A stretch of DNA of 64,000 bases from Treponema sp. (lineage in GTDB: Bacteria; Spirochaetota; Spirochaetia; Treponematales; Treponemataceae), in the NCBI GenBank assembly GCA_022510845.1, contig JAFLSR010000008.1:1-64000 (forward strand), read 5' to 3'. Position 1 is the stretch's first letter, and every line of letters starts with the position of its first letter. The notes below the pieces were generated by a model that ran no database searches, had not been told where the DNA came from, and was given only the letters and a program-made list of their open reading frames with translations. A program made the position numbers and the translations under genes. This document shows positions 33,621 through 43,149 of the stretch, in pieces.

Positions 33621-34505
33621 ATGCATTTTACAGGAACGATTTGGCGGCCGCCCTATGAGGCTTGGTCGGCTTTGTTGCAAGTGACGGCGGGCTGCACGCA
33701 TCATCAATGTAAATTCTGCACGCTTTATGATGATGTGCCGTTTAAATTTAGGATGTCGCAGGAATCGGAAATTGTAGAGGATATGCTGGAATTGAGTCAG
33801 CTTATACCTGGCGCGACACGGCTTTTTCTTACAGGCGCAAATCCTTTCGTGCTGTCATCAAAAAAACTCAGGCGAATTGCGTTTCTTGCAAAGCAACATC
33901 TTCCAAGATTGAAAACGCTCGGCTGTTTTGCGCGGATTACTGACATTGCTCCAAAAGGCATAGAAGAACTGAAACAATTGCGCAGCGCGGGTTACAATGG
34001 AATCACAATTGGCGTGGAAACTGGCGACGATGATGCCCTCGCGTTCATGCGAAAGGGGTACGCGTCTGCGGATATTTTGGAACAATGCCGCAAACTTGAC
34101 GAGGCTGCGATTGACTACAACTTTTTTTATTTGACAGGCATCAGCGGAAAAGGAAATGGCGTGCGTGGAGCAGAACGGACGCTTGCGATTTTCAATCAGC
34201 TTCAGCCGAAAATCGTTGGCGCGTCTATGCTCACAGTTTGCGCAAAATCGGAATTGTATGCTGAAATCCAAAACGGAAATTGGGCGGAGGAAAGTGAAAC
34301 TGAAAAATACCGTGAATTGCGGACGCTTGTGGAAGGGTTTGCAATTCCGACGCATTTTGCCGCGTTGGGCGCATCGAACGCCGTTCAACTGCACGGCAAT
34401 CTTCCGCATGATCGTGCTGAACTGATTTCAGAAATCGATGGCATATTGCGAAAATTCAGCGAAGAGGAACTTTCGCAATATCGAAAAAATTTGAGGCATT
34501 TATAG
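33621..34505 (+). CDS. Radical SAM protein of unknown substrate
   Basis: 294 aa. The [4Fe-4S] motif is CTHHQCKFC (residues ~31–39), a C-x4-C-x2-C spacing instead of the common C-x3-C-x2-C. The preceding WRPPYEAWSALLQVTAGCTHHQ and following TLYDDVPFKFR match a known subgroup that shares this spacing. The remaining TIM-barrel strands are seen as RLFLTGANPFVL, GYNGITIGVETGDDDALAFMRKGY and FFYLTGISG. The reaction is unknown. RBS AAGGAGG is 5 nt before the ATG. Probably controlled by the divergent HxlR regulator. Confidence 0.85.
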   Translation: MHFTGTIWRPPYEAWSALLQVTAGCTHHQCKFCTLYDDVPFKFRMSQESEIVEDMLELSQLIPGATRLFLTGANPFVLSSKKLRRIAFLAKQHLPRLKTLGCFARITDIAPKGIEELKQLRSAGYNGITIGVETGDDDALAFMRKGYASADILEQCRKLDEAAIDYNFFYLTGISGKGNGVRGAERTLAIFNQLQPKIVGASMLTVCAKSELYAEIQNGNWAEESETEKYRELRTLVEGFAIPTHFAALGASNAVQLHGNLPHDRAELISEIDGILRKFSEEELSQYRKNLRHL

Positions 34506-34577
34506 GAAACGAAAATTGACTTACGGTAAATTATCGCAAGTCATGTCGCCAAAATTTTGATTCGCGCTGGAAGAGGA

Positions 34578-34605
34578 CATACCCCGACACTTGCGTCGAG
34601 GTATG
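34578..34605. repeat. CATACCCC…GGTATG palindrome, copy 3 (CTTGCGTC subtype)
   Basis: 11-nt arms with one mismatch (34578–34588, 34595–34605) and a 6-nt centre. Loop plus right arm and the following GTTGA match 53018–53045 closely (CTTGCGT-GGTATGTTG), so these two are one subtype. Confidence 0.75.
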
Positions 34606-34634
34606 TTGATTTATCGCAATTTCTTGAAACTTTT

Positions 34635-36329
34635 TTAGAATTCCTGCTTGACGTTTTCCACGTCCATGCCTTTGTCTTTTTCGCGGATTTCCACACGGCG
34701 GATTTTTCCGCTGATTGTCTTGGGCAGTTCTTCGACGAATTCGATTATGCGCGGACATTTGTACAAGGCTGTTTCGTGCTTCACAAAGTCGAACAATTCC
34801 ACTTCCAGTTCGTGGCTGGCGGAGTAGCCCGGCGAAAGCACGATTGTCGCTTTGACCGCCTGGCCGCGTTTTTCGTCCGGGATTCCTGTGACGGCGCATT
34901 CCATGACGGCGGGATGCTGTTGCAAAACCGATTCCACTTCGAACGGACTGATTCTGTAGCCGGAAGATTTTATGATGTCGTCCTTGCGTCCCACGAACCA
35001 AACATAGCCGTCTTTGTCCATGTAAACTGTGTCGCCGGTGTGGTACACGCCCATGTCGAAGGCGTTTGCGGTGAGAACGACATCGTGGTAATAGCCTGAA
35101 AGCAATCCGAATGGATGGCCGTCCTTCAAGTGAATGACGAGTTCGCCGACTTCGCCTGCCTGCACCGGTTTTCCGCTTGCGTTCACGACTTCCACATCAT
35201 AGGCGGGGGATGGGCGGCCCATCGAGCCTGGGCGCACAACTGCGTCCATGAAATTTCCGCAGATGATTGTCGATTCTGTTTGGCCGTAGCCTTCGTAGAT
35301 TTTTTTTCCGGTCTGTTCGATGAATTTGTTGTAGACTTCGCCGTTCAACGCTTCGCCAGCCGTGGAAAATCTTACCACACTTGCGATGTCGTATTTGGAC
35401 AAGTCTTGCCGAATCAAATATCGGTAGACGGTGGGAGGCGCACAGAATGTGGTGATTCCGTATTGCGAAATTTTTTGAAGCATTTTGTCCGGCTTGAAAC
35501 TGTTCATGTCATAGACGAAAAGCGCGGTGCCGCAAATCCATTGGCCGTAGAGTTTGCCCCATGTGGATTTTGCCCAGCCTGTTTCCGCCACCGTGAGATG
35601 CAAGCCGTTGTCAACAACGCAATGCCAGTATTTTGCAGTGATGATGTGCCCGATGGGATAGAGGAAATTGTGCAAAACCATTTTCGGATAGCCGGAAGTG
35701 CCCGAAGTAAAATAGAGCAACATTGGGTCTTCGTTTTTTGTGGCAGCTTCTCCGACTGGGCGGGGGAATTCGGGCGCGCATTTTTTTACTTCGGAATGGA
35801 AGTCGAGCCAGCCTTCGCGCGGCGCACCAACGGTTACAAGTTTTTTCACTGTCGGCGAATTTGGAATGGCCTTTTCGATTTCGCCTTGAACCGCAGGGTT
35901 GTCATAGGAAATTATCATTTTGATTTGCGCGGCGTTCGTGCGGTATTCGATGTCTTTTTGCAAAAGCTGATCGGTGGCAGGAACGGCAATCGCGCCGATT
36001 CTGCACAATGCGACCATCGCCCACCACCATTCGTAGCGACGACGCAAAATCAGCATAACCGCGTCTCCTTTTTTGATTCCTTGCGAAGCCAAAAAATACG
36101 CGGTGCGTTTTGATTCTGACGAAATGTCTTCAAAAGTCCAGGAATGTTCTTCGCCATTGTCGTCGCACCAAACAAGTGCGCGTTTGCCAGGCTCGGTGAT
36201 TGTGTAGCGGTCAACAATGTCGTAGGCGAAATTGAAATTGTCCGGTGCCTTTAGGCGGCAATGCGCCTTTAAATCTTCGTAAGAAGTGAATTCTCGGTTT
36301 TCTACTAAAAAATCTTGATAGAGTGCCAT
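34635..36329 (-). CDS. AMP-forming acyl-CoA synthetase (acetyl/medium-chain type)
   Basis: Activates a carboxylic acid to its CoA thioester via an acyl-AMP. 564 aa. The P-loop is LLYFTSGTSGYPKM (~205–218), the adenine motif STAGEALNGEVYNKF, A5-like EGYGQTES, hinge VGRKDDIIKSSGYRISPFEVE, and catalytic Lys in LPKTISGKIRR near the C-terminus. W-rich WTFEDISSESKRTAYFLASQGIKKGD and WWWAMVALCRIGAIAVP match ACSM/AcsA-like enzymes rather than long-chain FadD. The chain length is not readable. It has its own promoter (36384–36356) and a GAGAGG RBS. Confidence 0.88.
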   Translation of the reverse strand: MALYQDFLVENREFTSYEDLKAHCRLKAPDNFNFAYDIVDRYTITEPGKRALVWCDDNGEEHSWTFEDISSESKRTAYFLASQGIKKGDAVMLILRRRYEWWWAMVALCRIGAIAVPATDQLLQKDIEYRTNAAQIKMIISYDNPAVQGEIEKAIPNSPTVKKLVTVGAPREGWLDFHSEVKKCAPEFPRPVGEAATKNEDPMLLYFTSGTSGYPKMVLHNFLYPIGHIITAKYWHCVVDNGLHLTVAETGWAKSTWGKLYGQWICGTALFVYDMNSFKPDKMLQKISQYGITTFCAPPTVYRYLIRQDLSKYDIASVVRFSTAGEALNGEVYNKFIEQTGKKIYEGYGQTESTIICGNFMDAVVRPGSMGRPSPAYDVEVVNASGKPVQAGEVGELVIHLKDGHPFGLLSGYYHDVVLTANAFDMGVYHTGDTVYMDKDGYVWFVGRKDDIIKSSGYRISPFEVESVLQQHPAVMECAVTGIPDEKRGQAVKATIVLSPGYSASHELEVELFDFVKHETALYKCPRIIEFVEELPKTISGKIRRVEIREKDKGMDVENVKQEF

Positions 36330-36355
36330 TTGTCCTCTCTTGTCCTTTTTTTGGT

Positions 36356-36384
36356 ATGATATAAATTAGACGATAAAAAATCAA
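36356..36384 (-). promoter_or_regulatory. Promoter of the acyl-CoA synthetase gene
   Basis: On the minus strand: TTGATT (36384–36379), 17-nt spacer, TATCAT (36361–36356). Confidence 0.5.
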
Positions 36385-36506
36385 GTTTGTTGCAACATTT
36401 TTGGAAAATCATAGGTGCTTTATTGCCGCTGCAAGATGCTTTTTGCAAATCCGCATTGTTCCAGATTCGCTTCGCAGTTTGCATCTTGCTTGGGGATTGC
36501 GATTTC

Positions 36507-37277
36507 CTAGCGGCTCAATTCGTATAAAATGATGCTCGCGCTTTGTGCGACATTCAGGCTTTCGATTGGCGCGAGATTTCCGCTTTGTGCGCCGCAATGC
36601 GGAATCGCGATAATTTCATCGCACATCGAACGCACTTCTTGACTGATTCCGTTTTCTTCGTTTCCCAAAATTATCAGTGCGCCCCTTCCTCGGCAGATTT
36701 CCTGCAATTTGCTCGCGGGAGTTTTTGCTTCGGCGGCAGTTCCAATGCGAATTATTTTTCCCTGAATCGCCTGTAACAAAGCCGGAATCGATTTGATGGA
36801 AAAAATATCGACGAATTCCATTCCGCCTTGCGCCACGCGGTAGGAACTCGTAGTGATTGAACTTTGCGATTCGTCTTCGGGAATGACGATGTTCTTCATT
36901 CCGAAAAAAGCCGCGCTGCGGACAATCGCGCCCAAGTTGTTTGCGTTGCCCACTCTGTCCAACAAAAGCGCGCTTTCTTTTTTTGCAATCCATTCGTCAA
37001 CGATGTCCGTGTTGAGCCGCTGGATTTCCGGCGCTTCAATCATCGCCACCACGCCTTGATGATGCACGGTTCCGGAAAGCCGTTCAAGTTCGATTGGGTC
37101 GCGCACTTGATTGTAAGGCGCTTTTCGCTGGGCGAGTTTTTTGCACAAGCCGCCAAAAAGCGGAGCGCGTTCCGCCGTAAAATAAAGGCGTGTTATTCGC
37201 TCGGAATTTTTTTTCTCAAGCGATTTTACCGCCGCGAATCCACAGACGGCAAGTTCATTGTTCAATTTGTTTTTCAT
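36507..37277 (-). CDS. TrmH/SpoU-family RNA 2'-O-methyltransferase
   Basis: 256-aa SPOUT enzyme. The N-terminal RNA-recognition part (CGFAAVKSLEKKNSERITRLYFTAERA…YNQVRDPIELERLSGTVHHQGVVAMIEAP) precedes a knot domain with LLLDRVGNANNLGAIVRSAAFFGMKNIVIP, ILGNEENGISQEVRSMCDEIIAIP and IESLNVAQSASIILYELSR. The long basic N-terminus suits rRNA methylation, but the target site is uncertain. It follows the hydroxyacid dehydrogenase gene by 20 nt on the same strand and is likely co-transcribed with it. Confidence 0.87.
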   Translation of the reverse strand: MKNKLNNELAVCGFAAVKSLEKKNSERITRLYFTAERAPLFGGLCKKLAQRKAPYNQVRDPIELERLSGTVHHQGVVAMIEAPEIQRLNTDIVDEWIAKKESALLLDRVGNANNLGAIVRSAAFFGMKNIVIPEDESQSSITTSSYRVAQGGMEFVDIFSIKSIPALLQAIQGKIIRIGTAAEAKTPASKLQEICRGRGALIILGNEENGISQEVRSMCDEIIAIPHCGAQSGNLAPIESLNVAQSASIILYELSR

Positions 37278-37297
37278 CTGATTTTCTCCGAGTTATT

Positions 37298-38278
37298 TCA
37301 ATTGACTGTGTTCGTCGGATTTCCGTCCAAAAAATTTCTTGCGTTTTCGACTGCGATTTGCAAAAGGCGCGAGCGAGTTTCTTTTGCAGCCCAAGCAACG
37401 TGCGGAGTGATGACGCAATTCGGTGCGCCAAGAAGCGGGCATTCTCGTGACATTGGCTCTTCGCACAAAACGTCCGCCGCAAAGCCTGCAAGTTTTTTTG
37501 AATCGAGCGCACTTCTCACGGCTGCCTCGTCAACGAGCGCACCTCGCGCAGTGTTTATCAAAATCGCGCCGTCCTTCATTTTTGCGAGCGCGGCGGAATT
37601 TATTATTCCGCGCGTTTCTTCGGTGAGAGGACAGTGCAAAGAAACGATGTCGCTTTGTGCGAAAAGTTCTTCTTTTGAAACGGCTCGAACTTTTTCGCTT
37701 TCGTTTGTGCAATTGGAATTGAACGAAACAATTTTTTGTTGTGAGCGACTTTGCACCAAAACTTCCATTCCGAATGAATTTGCGATTTTCGCCACGCGCT
37801 GCCCGATGCTTCCAAAGCCTATGATGCCGAATTTTTTTCCAGCGATTTCTGTGAGCGGATGTGTCCAATAACAAAAATTCTTGCTTTCGCACCAGCCGCC
37901 GTTTTGCACGGAAAGATTGTGCTCGTGCACTCCGTTCGTCAATTCAAAGAGCAGCGCGAAAGTAGCCTGCGCCACCGCCATCGTGCTGTATGAAGGAATG
38001 TTCGTAACCGTGATGCCGAATTCTCGCGCCGCATTTATGTCGATGACATTGTATCCAGTGGCGAACACGCCGATGTATTTTAGGTTTTTGCATTGCGAAA
38101 GAATTTCTTTTGAAAGCGCGACCTTGTTCAAAAAAATCATGTCGGCATCTTTGATGCGTTGCAAAACCAGTTCGGGAGGGGTACGGTCAAAAATTTCGAG
38201 TGTGCCGAATTGTCGAAAAATATCATAACTCAAATCGCCGGGATTGAGCGCGTGGCCGTCAAGGATAACAAGCTTCAT
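37298..38278 (-). CDS. D-2-hydroxyacid dehydrogenase (glycerate dehydrogenase-like)
   Basis: NAD(P)-dependent interconversion of a 2-oxoacid and a D-2-hydroxyacid. 326 aa. The substrate domain carries VFATGYNVIDINAAREFGITVTNIPSYST. The nucleotide-binding domain has GKKFGIIGFGSIGQRVAKIANSFGM (GxGxxG) and catalytic Arg/Glu/His in INTARGALVDE, FAADVLCEEP and ITPHVAWAAKETR. The sequence around the active site resembles hydroxypyruvate/glycerate dehydrogenases, but the substrate is not proven. Leaderless-type promoter; first gene of a pair with the TrmH methyltransferase. Confidence 0.88.
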   Translation of the reverse strand: MKLVILDGHALNPGDLSYDIFRQFGTLEIFDRTPPELVLQRIKDADMIFLNKVALSKEILSQCKNLKYIGVFATGYNVIDINAAREFGITVTNIPSYSTMAVAQATFALLFELTNGVHEHNLSVQNGGWCESKNFCYWTHPLTEIAGKKFGIIGFGSIGQRVAKIANSFGMEVLVQSRSQQKIVSFNSNCTNESEKVRAVSKEELFAQSDIVSLHCPLTEETRGIINSAALAKMKDGAILINTARGALVDEAAVRSALDSKKLAGFAADVLCEEPMSRECPLLGAPNCVITPHVAWAAKETRSRLLQIAVENARNFLDGNPTNTVN

Positions 38279-38284
38279 AATGAA

Positions 38285-38313
38285 ATTATAAAAAAATATT
38301 TTTTATTTTTCAA
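38285..38313 (-). promoter_or_regulatory. Promoter of the hydroxyacid dehydrogenase gene (predicted leaderless)
   Basis: On the minus strand: TTGAAA (38313–38308), 17-nt spacer, TATAAT (38290–38285), six bases, ATG 38278. Confidence 0.7.
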
Positions 38314-38395
38314 GCATATCGATGTTCGATTTTTTAATTGCCGCGGTGGAATCTAACTTTGAGTTTTTTGCAAAGAGAATCGACGCAAACGAATT

Positions 38396-39793
38396 CTAGC
38401 ATTCCGCGAATCCCGCGCCGAGCGTGTTCATCACATCATAGAAATTCGGAAATGAAACTGCGGCGCATTCGGCTTCGTTCACGATGATTTTTTCATGCGC
38501 AGGCAATGCAAGTCCCATGCAAGCGGCCGACATCGCAACTCTGTGGTCGCCATAACTTTCTATTGTTCCGCCGTGCAAATTGAATTTTTGATTCGCAGAG
38601 CCATCGGCATTGAGAGGACTTTTTCCGTGCACTGCCAGAAAATCTCTGCCGCCTTCGTCCACACCGTCTTCCAAATCCGCGCCTAGTTTTTTCAACTCAT
38701 CTTTCAAGACTTTTATCCTGTCCGTTTCCTTGCGCCTGCAAACCGAAGCGTCTTCGAAAATCACCGTGCCTTCAGTAAAACACGCCGCCACCGCGAGCGC
38801 GCAAATTGCGTCGGGGAAATCAGAAATCGGTACGCGCAGAATTTTTTCCGGAAGATTTTCCGTGGAAAGCCTTCCACGATTTTTCAAAGTGGAACGCTTC
38901 CCGCCGCGAACAATAAGCGTGCCATGCTCCTTGTCTTCTTCGATGTCTGCGCCGAGCAATTTTAGGATTCCGACAATTTTGTCGTCGCCTTGGCTTCCCG
39001 AAAAATCTACGTTTTCGATTTTGATTTCGCTGTCTGTGATAAGAGCGGCGATGAGGGGAAAAGCCACCCCCTCCCAATCGCTTGGGATAACGCAGTCGTG
39101 CGCGAGCAAGTCCGAGGGAGGGGTAACTGAAATTTGCTTGAAGTCATTCGATATTTCAACTTTTACGCCGAAGGATTCAAGCCAAATTTTCGTCATCGTC
39201 AAATACGGAGTTTCTTTTGGGTCGCTCAGTTCAATATGCAGCGTGTCTTTCATTCTCAATGCCGCGAGCATCATTCCCGTGATGTATTGGCTTGAAATCG
39301 AGCCTTCTGTGCGAACAATGTTTTTTCCTTCGGCAGGACCTTTGATAAGGAGGGGGCAACATTTGCTGTTCGGTATCGCGCATTCTGCCATTGCGCCCAT
39401 TTGTCGAATCGCGTCAACGACATGGAAAACTGGTCTCCGCCGAATGCTTTCATCTCCAGTGAAAATGCTCCAGCCTTCGAACGTTGCGCACACAGGCGAA
39501 AGAAAATATAAAAGCGAGCCGGAATTCCCGACATTCACGACATCGTTTGGGAGGTGCGCGTTTTTTCCTGCGCCGAAGACAAGCCATTTTTGTGGCGAAG
39601 TGAATTCGATTTTTGCTCCGATGAGCGGAACGGCTTCGGCCGCGCTCAGGCAATCCGCGCTGCCAAGTGGATTCAGAATCTGCGAAGTGCCTTCTGCCAA
39701 GGCGGACAAAATGAGCGCGCGAATAGTGTGGCTTTTTGAACCCGGGACAGTTATGCTGCCCGAAAGACTGTGCGGAGTAGAAGAAATTCTCAT
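38396..39793 (-). CDS. aroA: 3-phosphoshikimate 1-carboxyvinyltransferase (EPSP synthase)
   Basis: Joins PEP and shikimate-3-phosphate in the shikimate pathway. 465 aa, slightly longer than usual (~430). Start block SGSITVPGSKSHTIRALILSALAEG binds S3P, followed by NVGNSGSLLYFLSPV and SSQYITGMMLAAL. The C-terminal RRKETDRIKVLKDELKKLGADLED and GDHRVAMSAACMGLA blocks contain catalytic Arg/Lys/Glu. The usual LPxPG-like NAGTAxR loop is replaced by NVGNSGS, a pattern seen in class II-like enzymes, which may alter glyphosate sensitivity (inference). No other aro gene is nearby. Leaderless promoter. Confidence 0.93.
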   Translation of the reverse strand: MRISSTPHSLSGSITVPGSKSHTIRALILSALAEGTSQILNPLGSADCLSAAEAVPLIGAKIEFTSPQKWLVFGAGKNAHLPNDVVNVGNSGSLLYFLSPVCATFEGWSIFTGDESIRRRPVFHVVDAIRQMGAMAECAIPNSKCCPLLIKGPAEGKNIVRTEGSISSQYITGMMLAALRMKDTLHIELSDPKETPYLTMTKIWLESFGVKVEISNDFKQISVTPPSDLLAHDCVIPSDWEGVAFPLIAALITDSEIKIENVDFSGSQGDDKIVGILKLLGADIEEDKEHGTLIVRGGKRSTLKNRGRLSTENLPEKILRVPISDFPDAICALAVAACFTEGTVIFEDASVCRRKETDRIKVLKDELKKLGADLEDGVDEGGRDFLAVHGKSPLNADGSANQKFNLHGGTIESYGDHRVAMSAACMGLALPAHEKIIVNEAECAAVSFPNFYDVMNTLGAGFAEC

Positions 39794-39799
39794 GGCGAG

Positions 39800-39828
39800 A
39801 TTATAGCGGATTTTTCAAACAAAGTAAA
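39800..39828 (-). promoter_or_regulatory. aroA promoter (predicted leaderless)
   Basis: On the minus strand: TTTACT (39828–39823), 17-nt spacer ending in GC, TATAAT (39805–39800), six bases, ATG 39793. Confidence 0.7.
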
Positions 39829-39990
39829 TGCGCATTTTGGAAAATTGCGTCAAAATTGATGTGAGATTTCAACACGATTTTTGCTTTGCGAAACTTGCGA
39901 AGACAAACGCTCGCACGAGGCAAAAAAATGCACACATGGGCGAGCAGTGTGATTAAAAAGTTTAAAATTAAATCCAAAATTCAAAAAAAG

Positions 39991-40026
39991 AATGGCATAC
40001 CCCATACAGGTATAGGGTATGCCATT
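39991..40026. repeat. CATACCCC…GGGTATG palindrome, copy 4 (long arms)
   Basis: 16-nt arms with one mismatch (39991–40006, 40011–40026) and a CAGG centre, 30 bp past the putP stop. A-rich on one side and T-rich on the other, so it could terminate putP. Confidence 0.8.
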
Positions 40027-40055
40027 TTGCTTGTACAAAAATCCACGTAGCAGTC

Positions 40056-41633
40056 TTAATCGTCCGACATTTTTTTGTACTCGTCGAATTTTGCCACAAT
40101 CGCTTCGTCTTTGTTTTTGTCCAAAATGCTCACTACTACTGCGACAACAAGGCAAATGATGAACGCGGGAAGAATTTCATAGAGTCCGAAAATCGGATGC
40201 ACATCAGCAGAAATATTGTGCCAAGCGACTACGGCAACTCCTCCGCAAACAAGCCCTGCGATTGCGCCTTTTGCGGTCGTGCCCTTCCAATAAAGTGCGA
40301 GCAAAATGAGCGGACCGAAAGCGCCGCCGAATCCTGCCCATGCGTAACTCACCAAGCCGAAAATCGAACTGTTTGGATTGAGCGCGAGCAAAGCACCTAC
40401 AATCGCGATTGCCAAAACCGAAATGCGGCTTATTGTCAGCACGGTTTTTTCGGAAGCGTCTTTTTTTATGATGCCCTTGAAGATGTCCTGTCCAATCGCG
40501 CTTGAAGCCGAAAGAAGCTGGCTATCCGCGGTGGACATCGCCGCCGCCAAAATCGCGCACAAAAAAATTCCCGCGATGAACGCCGGATACATTTTGCTTA
40601 TTGATTCGCTGAAAACTGCTTCCTGCGTTCCAACGCCCAAAACTTTCACGCCTTCCAAAATCGTTTCTTCTGGATTCGCGCCCAAAAGAATTCCGTTTTT
40701 CAGCAAGTACGCCGTTCCGAGCGTTCCGATGATGAAAGTTCCGATGTACGAAATTATCATCCATGTGATTCCAATTCTGCGCGCGGTTTTGATTTCCGCG
40801 TTTGAACGGATTCCCATAAAGCGCACGATGATGTGCGGCATTCCGAAATATCCCAAACTCCAGGCGAGCGCGGAAATCGCCGACATCGGGCTGAACGATT
40901 TGTTAGCCATAAAATTTTCGAGCATCTTGCCGCCAAAGTCGCCGTTGATTGCGCGCGCTGAAAATTGCTGGACTTGCTCAATCGCATTTGAGATTCCGCC
41001 CAACGAAAAAATCACTATTACGGACGAGATGACGAACGCGACAAAAATCAGCATTCCTTGAATGAAATCTGTGGTGCAGACTGCGCGATAGCCGCCCATG
41101 ATTGTGTACGAAAGAATTATCACGAATCCAATCAAAAGTCCCAAATTCCAATTCAAGCCGAAAACCGAGCGGAACAATTTTGCGCACGCCACAAATCCAG
41201 ACGCAGTGTAAATCGTGAAAAACACGACGATGAAAAAAACCGAAATAATCGAAAGAATGTGGCTCTTGTCGTTGAAGCGGTTCGTCAAAAATTCCGGAAT
41301 CGTAATTGAGTCGCCGAAAGCAATCGAACATTTTCGCAGAGGCTTTGCGATGATGAGCCATGCCAAATAAGTTCCGACAATCAAACCAATCGCAGTCCAA
41401 AATGTTTCTTTGAATCCGCCCAAATAGCAAAGCCCGGGAAGCCCCATCAAAAGCCACGCCGAAGAATCGGAAGCCTCCGCGCTCAATGCCGTAACCCACG
41501 GCCCGATTTTGCGTCCGCCCAAAAAGAAGTCGGAAGCGTTGCTGTTTTTGTGCGCCGCGCGCAATCCAATCAAAACCATCATTCCAAGATAAAGAATGAA
41601 CGCAATGATTTTCGCAAGAACATCCATCGTCAT
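40056..41633 (-). CDS. putP: Sodium/proline symporter PutP
   Basis: A solute:sodium symporter of 525 aa with about 13 TM helices, importing proline with Na+. Family motifs: FFLGGRKIGPWVTALSAEASDSSAWLLMGLPG in TM2, KPLRKCSIAFGDSITIPEFLTNRF after TM3, GGYRAVCTTDFIQG, and AAMSTADSQLLSASSAIGQDIFKG in TM9, with Na+-site Ser/Thr. Length and sequence are close to E. coli PutP (502 aa). AGGAGA lies 10 nt before ATG 41633. The next gene (UPF0210) ends 28 nt upstream on the same strand, so they are probably co-transcribed. Confidence 0.93.
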   Translation of the reverse strand: MTMDVLAKIIAFILYLGMMVLIGLRAAHKNSNASDFFLGGRKIGPWVTALSAEASDSSAWLLMGLPGLCYLGGFKETFWTAIGLIVGTYLAWLIIAKPLRKCSIAFGDSITIPEFLTNRFNDKSHILSIISVFFIVVFFTIYTASGFVACAKLFRSVFGLNWNLGLLIGFVIILSYTIMGGYRAVCTTDFIQGMLIFVAFVISSVIVIFSLGGISNAIEQVQQFSARAINGDFGGKMLENFMANKSFSPMSAISALAWSLGYFGMPHIIVRFMGIRSNAEIKTARRIGITWMIISYIGTFIIGTLGTAYLLKNGILLGANPEETILEGVKVLGVGTQEAVFSESISKMYPAFIAGIFLCAILAAAMSTADSQLLSASSAIGQDIFKGIIKKDASEKTVLTISRISVLAIAIVGALLALNPNSSIFGLVSYAWAGFGGAFGPLILLALYWKGTTAKGAIAGLVCGGVAVVAWHNISADVHPIFGLYEILPAFIICLVVAVVVSILDKNKDEAIVAKFDEYKKMSDD

Positions 41634-41660
41634 TTTTCAAATCTCTCCTAAATAAAAAAA

Positions 41661-43022
41661 TTAATTCCTAAAACTGTGAATCGGCGCGGGGATTCTTCCG
41701 CCACGGTTTATGAAATCCGCACAACTGAACTGATTCACATCGATGACGGGGCAGCCTCCGAGCAGCCCGCCGAATTCCACCCAGTCGCCGGCTTTTTTTC
41801 CCGGAGCGGGAATGAGGCGCACTGCGGTCGTTTTGTTGTTCACCATTCCGATTGCCATTTCGTCCGCCATGATTCCGCTGATTGTAGTTGCGGGCGTGTC
41901 GCCTGGAATCGCAATCATGTCCAATCCCACCGAACAAACACAAGTCATCGCCTCTAACTTTTCGAGCGAAATCGAACGCTGCTTCACCGCATTTATCATT
42001 CCTTCATCTTCCGAAACTGGAATGAACGCGCCGCTCAAACCGCCTACATTTGTGGAAGCCATCACGCCGCCTTTTTTTACCATGTCGGTGAGAAGCGCGA
42101 GCGCGGCTGTAGTTCCGGGCGCGCCTGCACTTTCCAAACCGATTTCTTCCAAAATCCGCGCAACGCTGTCGCCCACTTCGGGAGTAGGCGCAAGGCTCAA
42201 ATCCAAAATGCCGAAATTCACGCCGAGCCTTCGCGCTGCCTCCGTTCCGACGAGTTGACCCATCCGCGTAATTTTAAACGCCATCTTTTTTATTCCGTCA
42301 GCAAGTTCATTGATTGGCTTTCCTTTGAACTCGCGCGCGGCAGCCAAAATCACGCCTGGTCCTGAAACGCCAACATTGATTACGCAGTCGCCTTCCCCCG
42401 GCCCGTGAAACGCGCCTGCCATAAAAGGATTGTCTTCGGGAGCGTTCGTAAAGACCACAAGTTTTGCGCAACCGTTTACGGGTTTTGTGGAAGAAACCTG
42501 TGCCGTGCGCTGAATTATTTCTCCCATCAATTTTACTGCGTCCATATTGATTCCGCTTTTTGTTGAACCAACGTTCACGGAAGCGCAGACCGATTCGGTT
42601 TGAGACAATGCGTCAGGAATCGATTCGATTAAAATCCTGTCCGCCGGCGTGATTCCTTTTTGAACAAGCGCAGAAAATCCTCCGATGAAATTCACGCCCA
42701 ATTCTTTGGCGCACGCATCGAGCGTCTTGCAATATTCAACATAATTTTGTGCGCGGCTCGCTCCTGCCACAAGCGCAATCGGCGTAACAGAAATTCTTTT
42801 GTTGATAATCGGCACGCCAAATTCGCGTTCAATGTCTTGGCCAACTTTCACGAGGTCTTTTGCGCGAGACATAATTTTGTCGTATATTTTTCGGCAGGAT
42901 TTCGCCTCGTCATCGCAAGCGCAATCGAGCAGAGAAATTCCCATCGTGATGCAGCGCACGTCGAGTTTGTGCCGCATAAACATATTTACGGTTTCTTGAA
43001 TTTCAAGCGGTGTAAAAAGCAT
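41661..43022 (-). CDS. UPF0210 (PFL-like) protein
   Basis: 453 aa. Conserved features of this uncharacterised family: [32 protein letters not shown] at the start, [54 protein letters not shown] and the C-terminal [13 protein letters not shown]. The fold is related to pyruvate formate-lyase-like barrels, but no glycyl-radical motif (RVxGY) is seen. In many bacteria it pairs with a small ACT-domain protein (UPF0237); none is adjacent here. ATG 43022 is preceded by AGAGGG; the frame runs 38 codons further upstream through the promoter. Co-transcription with putP is likely. Confidence 0.88.
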   Translation of the reverse strand: MLFTPLEIQETVNMFMRHKLDVRCITMGISLLDCACDDEAKSCRKIYDKIMSRAKDLVKVGQDIEREFGVPIINKRISVTPIALVAGASRAQNYVEYCKTLDACAKELGVNFIGGFSALVQKGITPADRILIESIPDALSQTESVCASVNVGSTKSGINMDAVKLMGEIIQRTAQVSSTKPVNGCAKLVVFTNAPEDNPFMAGAFHGPGEGDCVINVGVSGPGVILAAAREFKGKPINELADGIKKMAFKITRMGQLVGTEAARRLGVNFGILDLSLAPTPEVGDSVARILEEIGLESAGAPGTTAALALLTDMVKKGGVMASTNVGGLSGAFIPVSEDEGMINAVKQRSISLEKLEAMTCVCSVGLDMIAIPGDTPATTISGIMADEMAIGMVNNKTTAVRLIPAPGKKAGDWVEFGGLLGGCPVIDVNQFSCADFINRGGRIPAPIHSFRN

Positions 43023-43067
43023 TTTTCCCTCTTGATAAAAAAATTGCAAAGCGATTTCGCCAAAAAA

Positions 43068-43096
43068 ATTATATCGAAAAATCGCAAAAAATGCAA
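43068..43096 (-). promoter_or_regulatory. Promoter of the UPF0210–putP pair
   Basis: On the minus strand: TTGCAT (43096–43091), 17-nt spacer, TATAAT (43073–43068). Predicted leader ~39 nt with an RBS. Confidence 0.65.
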
Positions 43097-43149
43097 GACG
43101 CGATTCTTTGAAGATGCGAGTCCGATTTCGAGGCAAAAATTCAAATCGA

